From NCBI GenBank assembly GCA_035697545.1, contig DASSCT010000191.1:1-55285 (forward strand): DNA of 55,285 nucleotides. Reading direction: 5' to 3'. Below are positions 42,065 through 50,643 of this stretch, in pieces. The translations under genes were made by a program, and so were the position numbers. A model generated the notes under the pieces. The model had not been told where the DNA came from, searched no databases, and saw nothing but the letters and a program-made list of their open reading frames with translations. This DNA comes from JACDAN01 sp035697545 (GTDB taxonomy: Bacteria; Actinomycetota; Thermoleophilia; Gaiellales; Gaiellaceae). How positions within the stretch are numbered: the first letter of the stretch is position 1; every line of letters begins with the position of its first letter.

Positions 42065-44037
42065 TGTTGCGGCGGAGGCGGCGACGGCGGCGGAGGCGGC
42101 GGCGCGGGCGACGGCTCCGGGGTCTGCAGCCGCCCCACGAAGAGGGTGACCTTCGAGCCCGGCTTCGCCTGCTCGCCGGCCGACGGCGCCTGGTCGATGA
42201 CGATGCCGTCCTCGTCGGGATTCTCCGTCGGCGTGTCGCGGATCACGACCTTCCAACCCTCGTTCTCGAGCGTCGCCTGAGCGCTCCCCTCGTCGATGCC
42301 GGTCACGTCCGGAATGGCCGTCATGGTCTGCCCGCTCGACACGGTGAGCGTGACCCTCGTGCCCGGCGGCTGCAGGGAGCCAGGCGCCGGATCCTGCTCG
42401 ATGACCGTGCCCTTCGGCTCGCTGGAGTCGATGTCCTCACGTACCGGGGTGAACCCCCCGCGCCGGAGCTGCTCGGATGCGTTGTCGTACGACAAGCCGA
42501 TCACGTTCGGAAGCCCCGTCGTCTGCTGGCCTTTCGAGATGTTGATGCGAACCGTGCTGCCACGCACGATGCTCGTGCCGCCCTTCGGATCCTGAGCGAT
42601 GACGGATCCCTGCGGCTCGTCCGAGAAGATCTCGACCGGATTCGGGATCAGGCCTGCGGCGCGGATCGTCGCGATCGCGTCGGCCTCTCGTGCGCCGAGG
42701 ACGTCCGGGACGTTCACCCGTGGCTGTCCGGTCGAGACGAAGATCCGCACGGCGTTCCCCTTCTGGATCCGCTCTCCGGCGTCGGGCTCCTGCGCGAAGA
42801 CCTCGCCGCGCGGAACGGTGGGGTGCGAGCGACCGACGGCGCGCGGCCGTAGGCCGGCGTCCCTGATCGCCTTCTCCGCGAGCGGTTGCCGCATGCCCTC
42901 GACGAGCGGAACGGCCACGGGCTTCGTCGCGTTCAGCTCGTCCTGGATCTGGTCCCAAACGTAGAACCCGGCGACGACCGCCCCAGCGGCCAGGAGAATC
43001 GCCAGCAGCCACGGCCAGATCGGCCGGCGGCGGCGCGGCGGTTCCTCGTAGTCGTAGTAGTGCTCGTCGTAAGGCTGCCGCGGCGCCACGACCGGACGGC
43101 GCGAGATCATCGTCGGCGCCGTCTCTGCGAGCCCCGCGCCGGCGAGGACGGCCGTGGCCGCATCGGCCGTCTCCGCGGTGACTCCGCCGCCGCCCGCGAC
43201 CCGCGCGAGCTCGCGCTCCATCTCCTCGGCGCTCTCGAAGCGGTCGGCGGGATCCTTGGCCAGCGCCCGGAGGACGATCATGTCCAGGTCGGTGGGAATC
43301 TCGGGCCGCAGCTCGGAGGGCGCCTTCGGGATCTCCGAGAGATGCTTCATCGCGATCTCGAGCGGGGTCTCGCCGGTAAACGGCAGCTTCCCGGTCAGGA
43401 GCTCGTAGAGGACGATGCCGACCGAGTAGATGTCCGAGCGCTGGTCGACCGGGGCGCCGCGCGCCTGCTCTGGCGAGAGGTACTGCGCGGTGCCGACGAT
43501 CGACCCCGCCTCGGTCATCTGGCTGGTCGCGGTGCGCGAGATCCCGAAATCCGTGACCTTGAACCGCTCGTCGCCGTCGCCCGGGCCGTCCTGGACAAGC
43601 AGGACGTTGTGCGGCTTGATGTCGCGGTGCACGATCTGGCGCCGGTGCGCGAAGCCAACGGCGCGCAGGATCTGCCTGGCGATCTCGATCGCCGAGGCAA
43701 TTGGCAACGGGCCCTGGGCGACGATCCGTTCCTTGAGGCTCCGACCTTCGAGGTACTCCATCGCGATGTAATAGGTGCCCTCGGCCTCGCCGCGGTCGTA
43801 GATGGAGACAATGTTGGGGTGCGAGAGGCCGGCGGCGTTCTTCGCCTCGCGGCGGAACCGCTCGACGAACTGGTCGTCGTTCGCGTGCCGGTCGTTCAAG
43901 ATCTTGATCGCGACGCGACGACCGAGCTCCTCGTCCTCGGCGAGGTAGACGTTCGCCATCCCACCCGAGCCGAGCTTCCGCAGGATGCGGTAGCGACCGT
44001 CGAACATCATCCCGATCAGGGTGTCCGAGACCGCCAT
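42061..44037 (-). CDS. pknB: PASTA-domain Ser/Thr protein kinase (PknB type)
   Basis: A 658-residue membrane kinase. The kinase domain (about 14-270) has GSGGMANVYLAED, VAIKIL, HRDIKPHNVLL, TDFGISRT and GTAQYLSPEQARG. A linker with MISRRP leads to one transmembrane helix (WPWLLAILLAAGAVVAGFYVW, about 355-376). Four PASTA repeats follow (starting near VAVPLVEGM, VNVPDVLGA, TGLPNVIGL and TAIPDVTGI), which bind muropeptides, and the tail is Pro-rich (PPPPPPPSPPPP). It lies 3 bases after pbpA. It probably phosphorylates cell-wall and FHA proteins of this operon. Confidence 0.97.
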   Translation of the reverse strand: MAVSDTLIGMMFDGRYRILRKLGSGGMANVYLAEDEELGRRVAIKILNDRHANDDQFVERFRREAKNAAGLSHPNIVSIYDRGEAEGTYYIAMEYLEGRSLKERIVAQGPLPIASAIEIARQILRAVGFAHRRQIVHRDIKPHNVLLVQDGPGDGDERFKVTDFGISRTATSQMTEAGSIVGTAQYLSPEQARGAPVDQRSDIYSVGIVLYELLTGKLPFTGETPLEIAMKHLSEIPKAPSELRPEIPTDLDMIVLRALAKDPADRFESAEEMERELARVAGGGGVTAETADAATAVLAGAGLAETAPTMISRRPVVAPRQPYDEHYYDYEEPPRRRRPIWPWLLAILLAAGAVVAGFYVWDQIQDELNATKPVAVPLVEGMRQPLAEKAIRDAGLRPRAVGRSHPTVPRGEVFAQEPDAGERIQKGNAVRIFVSTGQPRVNVPDVLGAREADAIATIRAAGLIPNPVEIFSDEPQGSVIAQDPKGGTSIVRGSTVRINISKGQQTTGLPNVIGLSYDNASEQLRRGGFTPVREDIDSSEPKGTVIEQDPAPGSLQPPGTRVTLTVSSGQTMTAIPDVTGIDEGSAQATLENEGWKVVIRDTPTENPDEDGIVIDQAPSAGEQAKPGSKVTLFVGRLQTPEPSPAPPPPPPSPPPPQQ

Positions 44038-44040
44038 CGC

Positions 44041-45519
44041 TTAGCCGGATCCTTTCGACGGCGACCGTAGGAGCGCCTGCAAGATCTCCTTCGCGATCGG
44101 GGCCGCGGTGCTGCCGCCCGTCCCGCTCTGGTTCTGCAGCACCACGGCAACGGCGAACCGTGGATTGTCGACCGGGGCAAAGGAGATGAACCACGTCGTG
44201 TTGCGGCCGGAGTGCCCGGTCTCCGCCGTTCCCGTCTTGCCGGCGACGCGCACGCCGGGGATCTGAGCCGCGGTACCGGTTCCGCCGGTGACGACGCCCT
44301 CCATCATCGACGCGATCTCGTCCGCGACCTCAGGCTTGACCGCGCGCCGCAGCTCGTGCGGCTTGGTCTTGACCAGCAGTGAGCCGTCCGGCTTGCGCAC
44401 GCGATCGGTCAGGTAGGGCTCCATCACGACGCCGTTGTTCGCGATCGCCCCCGCCACCATCGCCATCTGCAAAGGAGTGACCTGCATGCGCTCCTGGCCG
44501 AACGCGAGCCGCCCGGGGTCGGCGTCCCTCTCCTTCGACCTCGGTAGCAGCTTCCTGCCCTGATAGAGCCCGCTCGGCGCCCGCTCACCGGACGGCAAGT
44601 CGATCGGCGGATCCTGGTAGAAGCCGAAGCGCCGCGCGTAGTCGAGGATCGTCTCCGGCCCCAGCCGCTTCCCCATCTCGCAGAACGACGAGTTGATCGA
44701 GTTGATGAGCGCCTGCGAGAAGTTCACGGTTCCGAAGGGCGTCGACGTGTCGTAGTTGTTCACGCGCTGGCCGTACTCGACGCAGTAGCCCGGGTCGTAG
44801 AAGGTGGACTCGGGCGTGTACTTGCCGGTGTCGAGCGCGGCCCCCGCGGTGACGACCTTGAAGATCGACCCAGGTGTGAAGAGGCCGGACGAGGCGCGGT
44901 TGAGCAGCGGCGCCACCGGGCAGGGGCCTGTCCCTCGCTGGACGCGCCGGTAGTTTCGCTCGACCAGGTTGGGGTCGTAGGTCGGGCTCGAGGCCATTAC
45001 GAGCACCTTCCCCGTCTTCGGGTCGAGTGCGACCGCGGCGCCGCACTGTCCCGCCAGCGCATCGAGCGCGACCTTCTGCGGTCTCGGCCGGAGCGTGAGG
45101 ATCAAGTCGTTGCCTTCGATCGTCGATCCGCGCAGCTTGTCGAGCGTCGTGTCGAGCAGCGTCGCGAGATTCGTGTTCGAGCCGGTGAGGTAGTCGTTGT
45201 GCGACTGCTCGAGGCCCGAGCGAGACCGCGCCTGGGTCGAGTACCCGACTGGATGCGCGAAGAGTGGGCCCTTGGGATAACGGCGGAAGTAGAGCGTCTG
45301 GCCGCCGACCCGGCGGCGAACGTTGCGCGCGACGACCGATCCGTCCGCGGCGTAGATGTTCCCGCGCTTGATCGAGAACTGAGCGACGACCTTGATCGAG
45401 TTGTCGCGCCGGTTCGCGAGGCTCGGCGCGGCCCAGGCCTGCCAGTAGGTCGTTCCGACGATCAGGCTGATCACGAGCACGAGCGATGCAACGGCGAGGC
45501 GGCTGATCTGATTGTTCAT
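44041..45519 (-). CDS. pbpA: Class B penicillin-binding protein (PbpA type)
   Basis: A 492-residue peptidoglycan transpeptidase anchored by an N-terminal helix (LAVASLVLVISLIVGTTYW). The dimerisation region follows (SIKRGNIYAADGSVVAR), then the transpeptidase domain with the SxxK active site in LFTPGSIFKVV, SxN in NSSF and KTG in VRVAGKTGTAETG. It matches the mycobacterial PbpA located in the pknB operon. ATG 45519 overlaps the ftsW-like gene by 4 bases, so the two are expected to act together as polymerase and transpeptidase. Confidence 0.96.
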   Translation of the reverse strand: MNNQISRLAVASLVLVISLIVGTTYWQAWAAPSLANRRDNSIKVVAQFSIKRGNIYAADGSVVARNVRRRVGGQTLYFRRYPKGPLFAHPVGYSTQARSRSGLEQSHNDYLTGSNTNLATLLDTTLDKLRGSTIEGNDLILTLRPRPQKVALDALAGQCGAAVALDPKTGKVLVMASSPTYDPNLVERNYRRVQRGTGPCPVAPLLNRASSGLFTPGSIFKVVTAGAALDTGKYTPESTFYDPGYCVEYGQRVNNYDTSTPFGTVNFSQALINSINSSFCEMGKRLGPETILDYARRFGFYQDPPIDLPSGERAPSGLYQGRKLLPRSKERDADPGRLAFGQERMQVTPLQMAMVAGAIANNGVVMEPYLTDRVRKPDGSLLVKTKPHELRRAVKPEVADEIASMMEGVVTGGTGTAAQIPGVRVAGKTGTAETGHSGRNTTWFISFAPVDNPRFAVAVVLQNQSGTGGSTAAPIAKEILQALLRSPSKGSG

Positions 45520-46781
45520 GCCTTCGCCCCCTCGTTCGCGCGGTCAGAGACGAGGAGGAGCCCGGCCAGCAGGACGAAGTTCGCGACGATGCTCGAGCCC
45601 CCGTAGCTGACGAAGGGCAGCGTGATCCCCGTCAGCGGGATGATCCGGAGGATGCCGCCGATGATGATGAAGGCCTGGAGCGTGAAAGCGAAGGTCAGGC
45701 CGACCGCGAGCAACTTCGAGAACCCGTCCTGCGCGAGCAGCGCGATCCGGAACCCGCGCGCCGCAAAGAGCATGTAGACGAGCAGGAAGGCGCAGATCCC
45801 GATCAGCCCGAGCTCCTGGGCAAGCGCGGAGTAGATGAAGTCCGTGTTCACGTACGGGATCAGCTGGTGGCCCGCGGCATCGGTGAACGTGCCCTGACCA
45901 AGCCCGGTGCCGCCGAAGCCGCCGTTTGCGATCGAGTAGTGCGACTGGACGGTCTGATAGCCGTCGCCGTAGGCGTCCTTCCAGGGATCGAGCCAGATCT
46001 GGACGCGCTCCTGCACGCGCGGGATCGCCGAGTACACCGCAGCGGCGCCGCCGACGAAGAGGACGCTGCCCGCGACCACGAACCACACCTGGGCGGTCGC
46101 CACGTACAGCATCGCGAGGAAGATCCCGAAGTAGAGGAGCCCTCCGCCGAGGTCGTTCGTCACGACGAGGACGAGCATCGCCGCGCCCCAGATCAGGAAG
46201 AGCGGCCCGAGATCCTTGAGCCGGAACTGCGCCAGCACCTCGCGCTTCTCGCGCAGGTAGCCGGCTAAGAAGACGATGAGCAGGATCTTCGCCAGCTCGC
46301 CGGGCTGGAAGTGGAGCGGCCCGACGTCCACCCACAGGCGTGCGCCGTTGACGGTGTCGCCGAGGCCGGGAACGCTCGGCAGCAGGAGCAGTGCGATCGC
46401 GCCGAGGCCGAAGAGATACTTGTAGCTCTCGAGCCTGCGGTAGTCCTCCCGAAGCAGGAAGAGCGTGGCCGCGAAGGCGCCGAGGCCGATCACGATCCAG
46501 AGGCCCTGTCTGAACGCGTCGTTCTCGTCGAGCCGGTAGATCTCTGTCACGCCGATCCCGGTCAGGAGCCCCGCCATCGGCAGCAGGTACGGATCGGCGT
46601 TCGGCACGGTCATCCGTGCGATCAGATGCGCGACGAGATAGAGGCCGAGGAAGAAGAGCCCGTACGAGAGCGACGCCGAGTTGACGACCTCCTGGCGGGC
46701 GATGTACACGCTCGCGAACCCGAAGCCGACGATCACGCCGACGACGACCAGGCTGACGAGCTCGCGGTTTCTCAGCGACAT
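45516..46781 (-). CDS. rodA: SEDS-family peptidoglycan glycosyltransferase (FtsW/RodA)
   Basis: A 421-residue polytopic protein with about 12 helices. SEDS signatures: ARLWVDVGPLHFQPGELAKI, the catalytic-type Asp in GYQTVQSHYSIANGGFGGTGLGQGT region, IPYVNTDFIYSALAQELGLIG, and the C-terminal GITLPFVSYGGSSIVANFVLLAGLL. It polymerises lipid II glycans beside PbpA. ATG 46781 overlaps the TGA of the phosphatase gene. RodA versus FtsW cannot be decided on sequence alone; position in the pknB operon favours RodA. Confidence 0.94.
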   Translation of the reverse strand: MSLRNRELVSLVVVGVIVGFGFASVYIARQEVVNSASLSYGLFFLGLYLVAHLIARMTVPNADPYLLPMAGLLTGIGVTEIYRLDENDAFRQGLWIVIGLGAFAATLFLLREDYRRLESYKYLFGLGAIALLLLPSVPGLGDTVNGARLWVDVGPLHFQPGELAKILLIVFLAGYLREKREVLAQFRLKDLGPLFLIWGAAMLVLVVTNDLGGGLLYFGIFLAMLYVATAQVWFVVAGSVLFVGGAAAVYSAIPRVQERVQIWLDPWKDAYGDGYQTVQSHYSIANGGFGGTGLGQGTFTDAAGHQLIPYVNTDFIYSALAQELGLIGICAFLLVYMLFAARGFRIALLAQDGFSKLLAVGLTFAFTLQAFIIIGGILRIIPLTGITLPFVSYGGSSIVANFVLLAGLLLVSDRANEGAKA

Positions 46782-47704
46782 CAGACCTGGTCCAGCAACC
46801 AGAGGATGACGGCGGCGGCCATGAGCAGGACGGCGACCACGGCGAGCGCCCACAGCGCTTTGCTGCGACGCCGCGGCTCCGCCACCTCGACGACCGGCTG
46901 GGCGGCCGACTCATCCAACGTTTCCTCGTCGGCCGTCGCGTGCTCGACCACGACGCTGCTCGCCGTCTCCGCCGTGTCGTCCGGCTCTCCGTTGCCGTGC
47001 AGCTCGAAGAAGACGACCGTGATGTTGTCCTCACCGCCTCCTCTGTTCGCGGCATTGACGAGCGCCTTGGCCGCCTCGGCGAGATTCGAACGGTGCTGCT
47101 CGATCGCCTCCACGATCGTGTCGTCGTCGACCATCGCTGTGAGGCCGTCGGAGCAGAGCAGGAAGAGGTCGCCTGGCCTGGCCGGCACGGCGAATGTGTC
47201 GACGTCGACCTCGGAGTCGGTCCCGAGAGCCCGGGTGATCACGGACCGCTGCGGGTGTGCCTCCGCCTCCTCCGGGGTCAGTTTCCCGCTGCGAACGAGC
47301 TCGGCGACCAGCGAGTGGTCGTCGGTGAGCTGCTCGAGACGCCCGTCCCGGTAGAGGTACGCGCGCGAGTCGCCTACATGGCCGATTGCGACACGCTCGT
47401 CTTCGACGAGGGCAACGGTCATCGTCGTCCCCATCCCCGAGGCCTCCCGGTCTTCGTTCGCGCGGCGGAACACCCGTCGGTTCGCCTCTTCGATCAGCGC
47501 GGCCACGCGCGCCTCGCCGGTCGCACCGTCCCCGGAGCTCTCTTGGACGGCGTCGGCTGCGAGCCCCGAAGCGACCTCGCCCGCCTTTGCGCCGCCCATG
47601 CCGTCGGCGACGGCGAAGAGCGGCGGCTCGAGCACGTAAGAGTCTTCGTTGTGCCGCCGTCTCCGCCCTGGATGCGAGAGGGCCGCTGTAGCGCCCAGCC
47701 TCAT
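46781..47704 (-). CDS. pstP: PP2C-family Ser/Thr phosphatase (PstP type)
   Basis: A 307-residue membrane phosphatase reversing the kinase reactions of this operon. PPM motifs: RRRRHNEDSYVL, FAVADGMGGAKAGEVAS, GHVGDSRAYLYRDG, LTDDHSLVAELV, LFLLCSDGLTAMVDDD and NRGGGEDNITVVFFEL, giving the dimetal Asp set. After an acidic linker (about 240-275) there is one C-terminal helix (ALWALAVVAVLLMAAAVILWLL). The extracellular part after the helix is only a few residues, unlike the longer mycobacterial PstP tail. ATG 47704 overlaps the FhaB stop. Confidence 0.96.
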   Translation of the reverse strand: MRLGATAALSHPGRRRRHNEDSYVLEPPLFAVADGMGGAKAGEVASGLAADAVQESSGDGATGEARVAALIEEANRRVFRRANEDREASGMGTTMTVALVEDERVAIGHVGDSRAYLYRDGRLEQLTDDHSLVAELVRSGKLTPEEAEAHPQRSVITRALGTDSEVDVDTFAVPARPGDLFLLCSDGLTAMVDDDTIVEAIEQHRSNLAEAAKALVNAANRGGGEDNITVVFFELHGNGEPDDTAETASSVVVEHATADEETLDESAAQPVVEVAEPRRRSKALWALAVVAVLLMAAAVILWLLDQV

Positions 47705-48180
47705 AATTGGTACCTCAGGTCAGTCTCGCCGACGCGAATCACGTCGCCCGAAGACAGCTTTCTCGGCTGCGTCAGCTTGACGCCGTTCAGGAAGGTCCCA
47801 TTCGTCGAGCCGAGATCCTCCAGCCAGACGCCGTCCCGCCGCGGCTCGATCCGAGCGTGCTGTACAGAGGCGAACTCGTCCGCGTCGAGGGCCAGATCGT
47901 TCTCGGGCGCACGGCCGATCGTGACCGCGCTGGAGTCGAGATCACGCTCGGTGTCGGCGGCAAGCGCCGGGCTCGACAGCACGACCAGCGTGCCGGCGTG
48001 CGAGCGTCCCAACCCCGCAGCGGCGGCTTGCTGCGGCGCGAGCACAAAGCTCTCCTGCGGCAGCCGGAGATCCTTGGCGACGGAGCGCACGATGCGCCAG
48101 ATGAAGAGGTAGAGCAGGACGAGAAACCCGACCTTCAGGCCGAGAAGGACTGCTTCAACCTCCACTGCCGCGACGCTCAT
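47701..48180 (-). CDS. fhaB: FHA-domain protein FhaB
   Basis: A 159-residue protein with an N-terminal helix (VLLGLKVGFLVLLYLFIWRIV, about 10-31) and a C-terminal FHA domain (about 75-159) that binds phosphothreonine: VTIGRAPENDLALDADEFASVQHARIEPRRDGVWLEDLGSTNGTFLNG. The R-S/H-NG core is complete. It is the FhaB/FipA homologue of the pknB operon and would recruit phosphorylated FtsZ- or wall-associated partners. It overlaps genes on both sides by 4 bases. Confidence 0.95.
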   Translation of the reverse strand: MSVAAVEVEAVLLGLKVGFLVLLYLFIWRIVRSVAKDLRLPQESFVLAPQQAAAAGLGRSHAGTLVVLSSPALAADTERDLDSSAVTIGRAPENDLALDADEFASVQHARIEPRRDGVWLEDLGSTNGTFLNGVKLTQPRKLSSGDVIRVGETDLRYQL

Positions 48181-48935
48181 GGCCGCCTGAAGACGAGCTC
48201 GGTCGACCCGAGCGTGATGCGATCCTCGTCGTCGAGCTTTGCCCGCTTCAACGCGCGGCCGTTGACCGACGTCCCGTTCGTCGAGTCCAGGTCGACGATC
48301 CAGTAGGTCGAGCCTTCCTGGCGGATCTCGGCGTGCTGCCGCGAGATGTTCGGGTCGGAGACGCGGATGTCGCAGTCCTTCGAGCGGCCGATGACGACGC
48401 TCGGCTTCGTGAGGTCGTACGCTCGCCCGTTCACGGTCACCGTCGCGGGCTCGGGCTCCGGCTCGACGCCGAGATCCTCGGCCGCGGCCGCTTCCGTCTC
48501 AGCCGGAGCGGCGCGATAGATGCGCGTCTCACCGGGTTCCGGCGCCGGCTCCGGCTCCTGGTCTGGCGCCTCGCGCTGAATCATTCGGTTGGCGATGCCG
48601 AAAAGGCCGACCTCGAGGTCCTCGTCCGTCTCGAAGGTGACTTTCGGCTTCGAGAGCAGCACGTAGCTCTCCCGACGGCTGTGCTCGGTCAGGTACTGCT
48701 CGAGCTCCTTGACAAGCGCCGGTTCATAGCTCTCGAACTGCTCGCGGTCGCGGGGCGAGAGGTAGACGACGTACTCGTTCGGAGCGTAGATCTGCGACAC
48801 CGAAACCATCTTGTAGTCGTCCATCTCCTTCGCCAGCTTGCGGGCGATCTCGACAGGCTGCACGTTGCGACGGAAGGCGCGGCCGAAGGCGCCCTCGAAG
48901 AGCGATTCAATCCTCTGCTCAATACCTCGAAGCAC
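48177..48935 (-). CDS. fhaA: DUF3662-FHA protein FhaA
   Basis: A 252-residue cytoplasmic protein. The N-terminal DUF3662 domain (about 1-120) begins LRGIEQRIESLFEGAFGRAFRRNVQPVEIARKL; a Glu/Pro-rich linker (about 125-170) follows; the FHA domain (about 175-252) reads SVVIGRSKDCDIRVSDPNISRQHAEIRQ and DLDSTNGTSVNG. In mycobacteria FhaA binds the phosphorylated MviN pseudokinase and controls peptidoglycan precursor export. GTG 48935 starts 18 bases after the multi-helix kinase. Confidence 0.95.
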   Translation of the reverse strand: MLRGIEQRIESLFEGAFGRAFRRNVQPVEIARKLAKEMDDYKMVSVSQIYAPNEYVVYLSPRDREQFESYEPALVKELEQYLTEHSRRESYVLLSKPKVTFETDEDLEVGLFGIANRMIQREAPDQEPEPAPEPGETRIYRAAPAETEAAAAEDLGVEPEPEPATVTVNGRAYDLTKPSVVIGRSKDCDIRVSDPNISRQHAEIRQEGSTYWIVDLDSTNGTSVNGRALKRAKLDDEDRITLGSTELVFRRP

Positions 48936-48953
48936 AAACGACCCGGCGCCACT

Positions 48954-50564
48954 TTAGCGAGCGGAACGTAGCTCTCTGACGGCCAGGATCGCGCAACAGA
49001 GCCAGATTCCGGCAATCACGGGCACTGCCTGGATAGAAGCGAGCGGGAGGAGCAGCGCGGCGAGCGCGGCGACGCCCAGGCCGGCGATCGCCCACAGTCC
49101 CCGTCGGCTCAAAAGCGGCAGCAGCGCGGCGAGGAGACCGAGGACGAGGGCGGTGAGAGGAACCTCCGGGCGTTCCGCGAGACCGCGGAGGAGCGCGGTG
49201 ACGACGGCACCGACGTCCTCGCTCCCGGCGAGACCCAGCGACGGTGCTTCGCGGCCGCTCAGCGGCAAAGCCGTTCCGGTAAGCCCTGCAACGACGCCGG
49301 CGAGCAGCACTGCCAGTGCAGCGTGGATCCCGCGCCAGACCGCGCTCCGCACGGGCAGAACGGCAAGCGGCAGCAGCGCGGTTGCACCGAACGGCGCCAG
49401 CAGCGGCCCGGCGACGGCATGGAGGCCCTCCTCCGGCCTCCTCCAGGTGGCGACGAGCCAAGCGAGTGCGCCCGCCGAGTACACGAGCGCAAGGGCCAGC
49501 GAGATGTTTCCGAGCGGCAGAACCGCCGTTCCGAGCGCGAACGCCAGGCCGAGGCGTGGACGGAGCGCCGCAAGCCCCGCAGCGAGCGCGCCGAGCCCCC
49601 ACGCCCAGCCGACTGGATAGAAGGGGAGCAAGAGCCCGGCGCCGGCGGCGAAGACGCCTGCGGCGACCGCGGCCACAGCGCGATCGACCCGTGGGGTTGG
49701 AACTGCCGGCAGCGGGCTGCCGCGCCGGCGACGCGAGCGAGCGCCGAAGCCGTCGCGCAGGCGCTGCGCGAGCTGAAGCGCCGTGGGCCGCCGCGCGGGA
49801 TCGATCGCGAGCGCTTGGTCGACGGCCTCGCAGAGGGCGCGCGGAAGATCAGGACGCGCGGACTCGAGCGGAGGCGCGCCCTCGTCGATCCGGCGGGCAG
49901 TTTCCACCGGCGACGACGACCAGAATGGGTGGTAGCCGGTCAGTGCCTCCCAGAGAAGGACGCCGACGGCCCAGACGTCGGCCGAAAACGAGGAATCCTC
50001 CCCCCGGAGCCGCTCCGGGGAGATGTAGGCCAGGGTCCCGGGGACGTCGCCCGCTCCGGTCAGCGTCTCCGCCTCGGCGAACTGGGCGAGGCCGAAGTCG
50101 AGCAGCCGGACCTCGATCTCCGGTCCGTCCGCGACGAGCACGTTCGTGGGCTTCACGTCGCGATGAACGATCCCGTTCGCGTGAGCGTGGCCCAGGCCCT
50201 CGAGAACCTGTATCGCGACCTCGATCGCGCCCGCGTCGGTGAGGTCGCCTCCGCGGATGCGGTCGCGCAGCGTCTGTCCGGGGACGTACTCGTACGCGAT
50301 GTAGACGTTCCGGTCGTCGCCGTCGAACGCATAGGCCCGGAGGCATCGGGGATGGCGCAGCCGCGCCGCGGCGTGGGCCTCGCGCTCAGCGCGCGTGCCG
50401 GCCTTGCCGTCACGTGTGACGATCTTCAGCGCGACGTCGAGACCGTTGGTCTCGTCGCGCGCGAGCCAGACCGAGCCGGACCCGCCGCTGCCGAGCGGCC
50501 GCAGGGGCCGGTAGCGGCCAAGGACGAGCTCGCTGGCCGAAAGGGTCGCGACTGCTGTCGCCAT
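48954..50564 (-). CDS. Ser/Thr protein kinase with polytopic membrane domain
   Basis: A 536-residue kinase at the head of the operon. The kinase domain (about 16-275) has LGSGGSGSVWLARDE, VALKIV, HRDVKPTNVLV, LDFGLAQF and GTLAYISPERLRGED. The rest (about 300-536) consists of eight or more hydrophobic segments (VAAVAAGVFAAGAGLLLPFY, LAAGLAALRPRLGLAFALGTAVLPLG and others), which is unusual because most kinases of this family have one helix and an ectodomain. No PASTA or other sensor part is present. The membrane part may itself sense a lipid or transported molecule. Confidence 0.92.
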   Translation of the reverse strand: MATAVATLSASELVLGRYRPLRPLGSGGSGSVWLARDETNGLDVALKIVTRDGKAGTRAEREAHAAARLRHPRCLRAYAFDGDDRNVYIAYEYVPGQTLRDRIRGGDLTDAGAIEVAIQVLEGLGHAHANGIVHRDVKPTNVLVADGPEIEVRLLDFGLAQFAEAETLTGAGDVPGTLAYISPERLRGEDSSFSADVWAVGVLLWEALTGYHPFWSSSPVETARRIDEGAPPLESARPDLPRALCEAVDQALAIDPARRPTALQLAQRLRDGFGARSRRRRGSPLPAVPTPRVDRAVAAVAAGVFAAGAGLLLPFYPVGWAWGLGALAAGLAALRPRLGLAFALGTAVLPLGNISLALALVYSAGALAWLVATWRRPEEGLHAVAGPLLAPFGATALLPLAVLPVRSAVWRGIHAALAVLLAGVVAGLTGTALPLSGREAPSLGLAGSEDVGAVVTALLRGLAERPEVPLTALVLGLLAALLPLLSRRGLWAIAGLGVAALAALLLPLASIQAVPVIAGIWLCCAILAVRELRSAR

Positions 50565-50643
50565 GTGCGGTTCGGGTTAGGCACCGTCGGATGAAGTCCT
50601 TTGCGCGCCGATGTAGCGGTTACAGTGGCCTCGCGGCGAGCGC

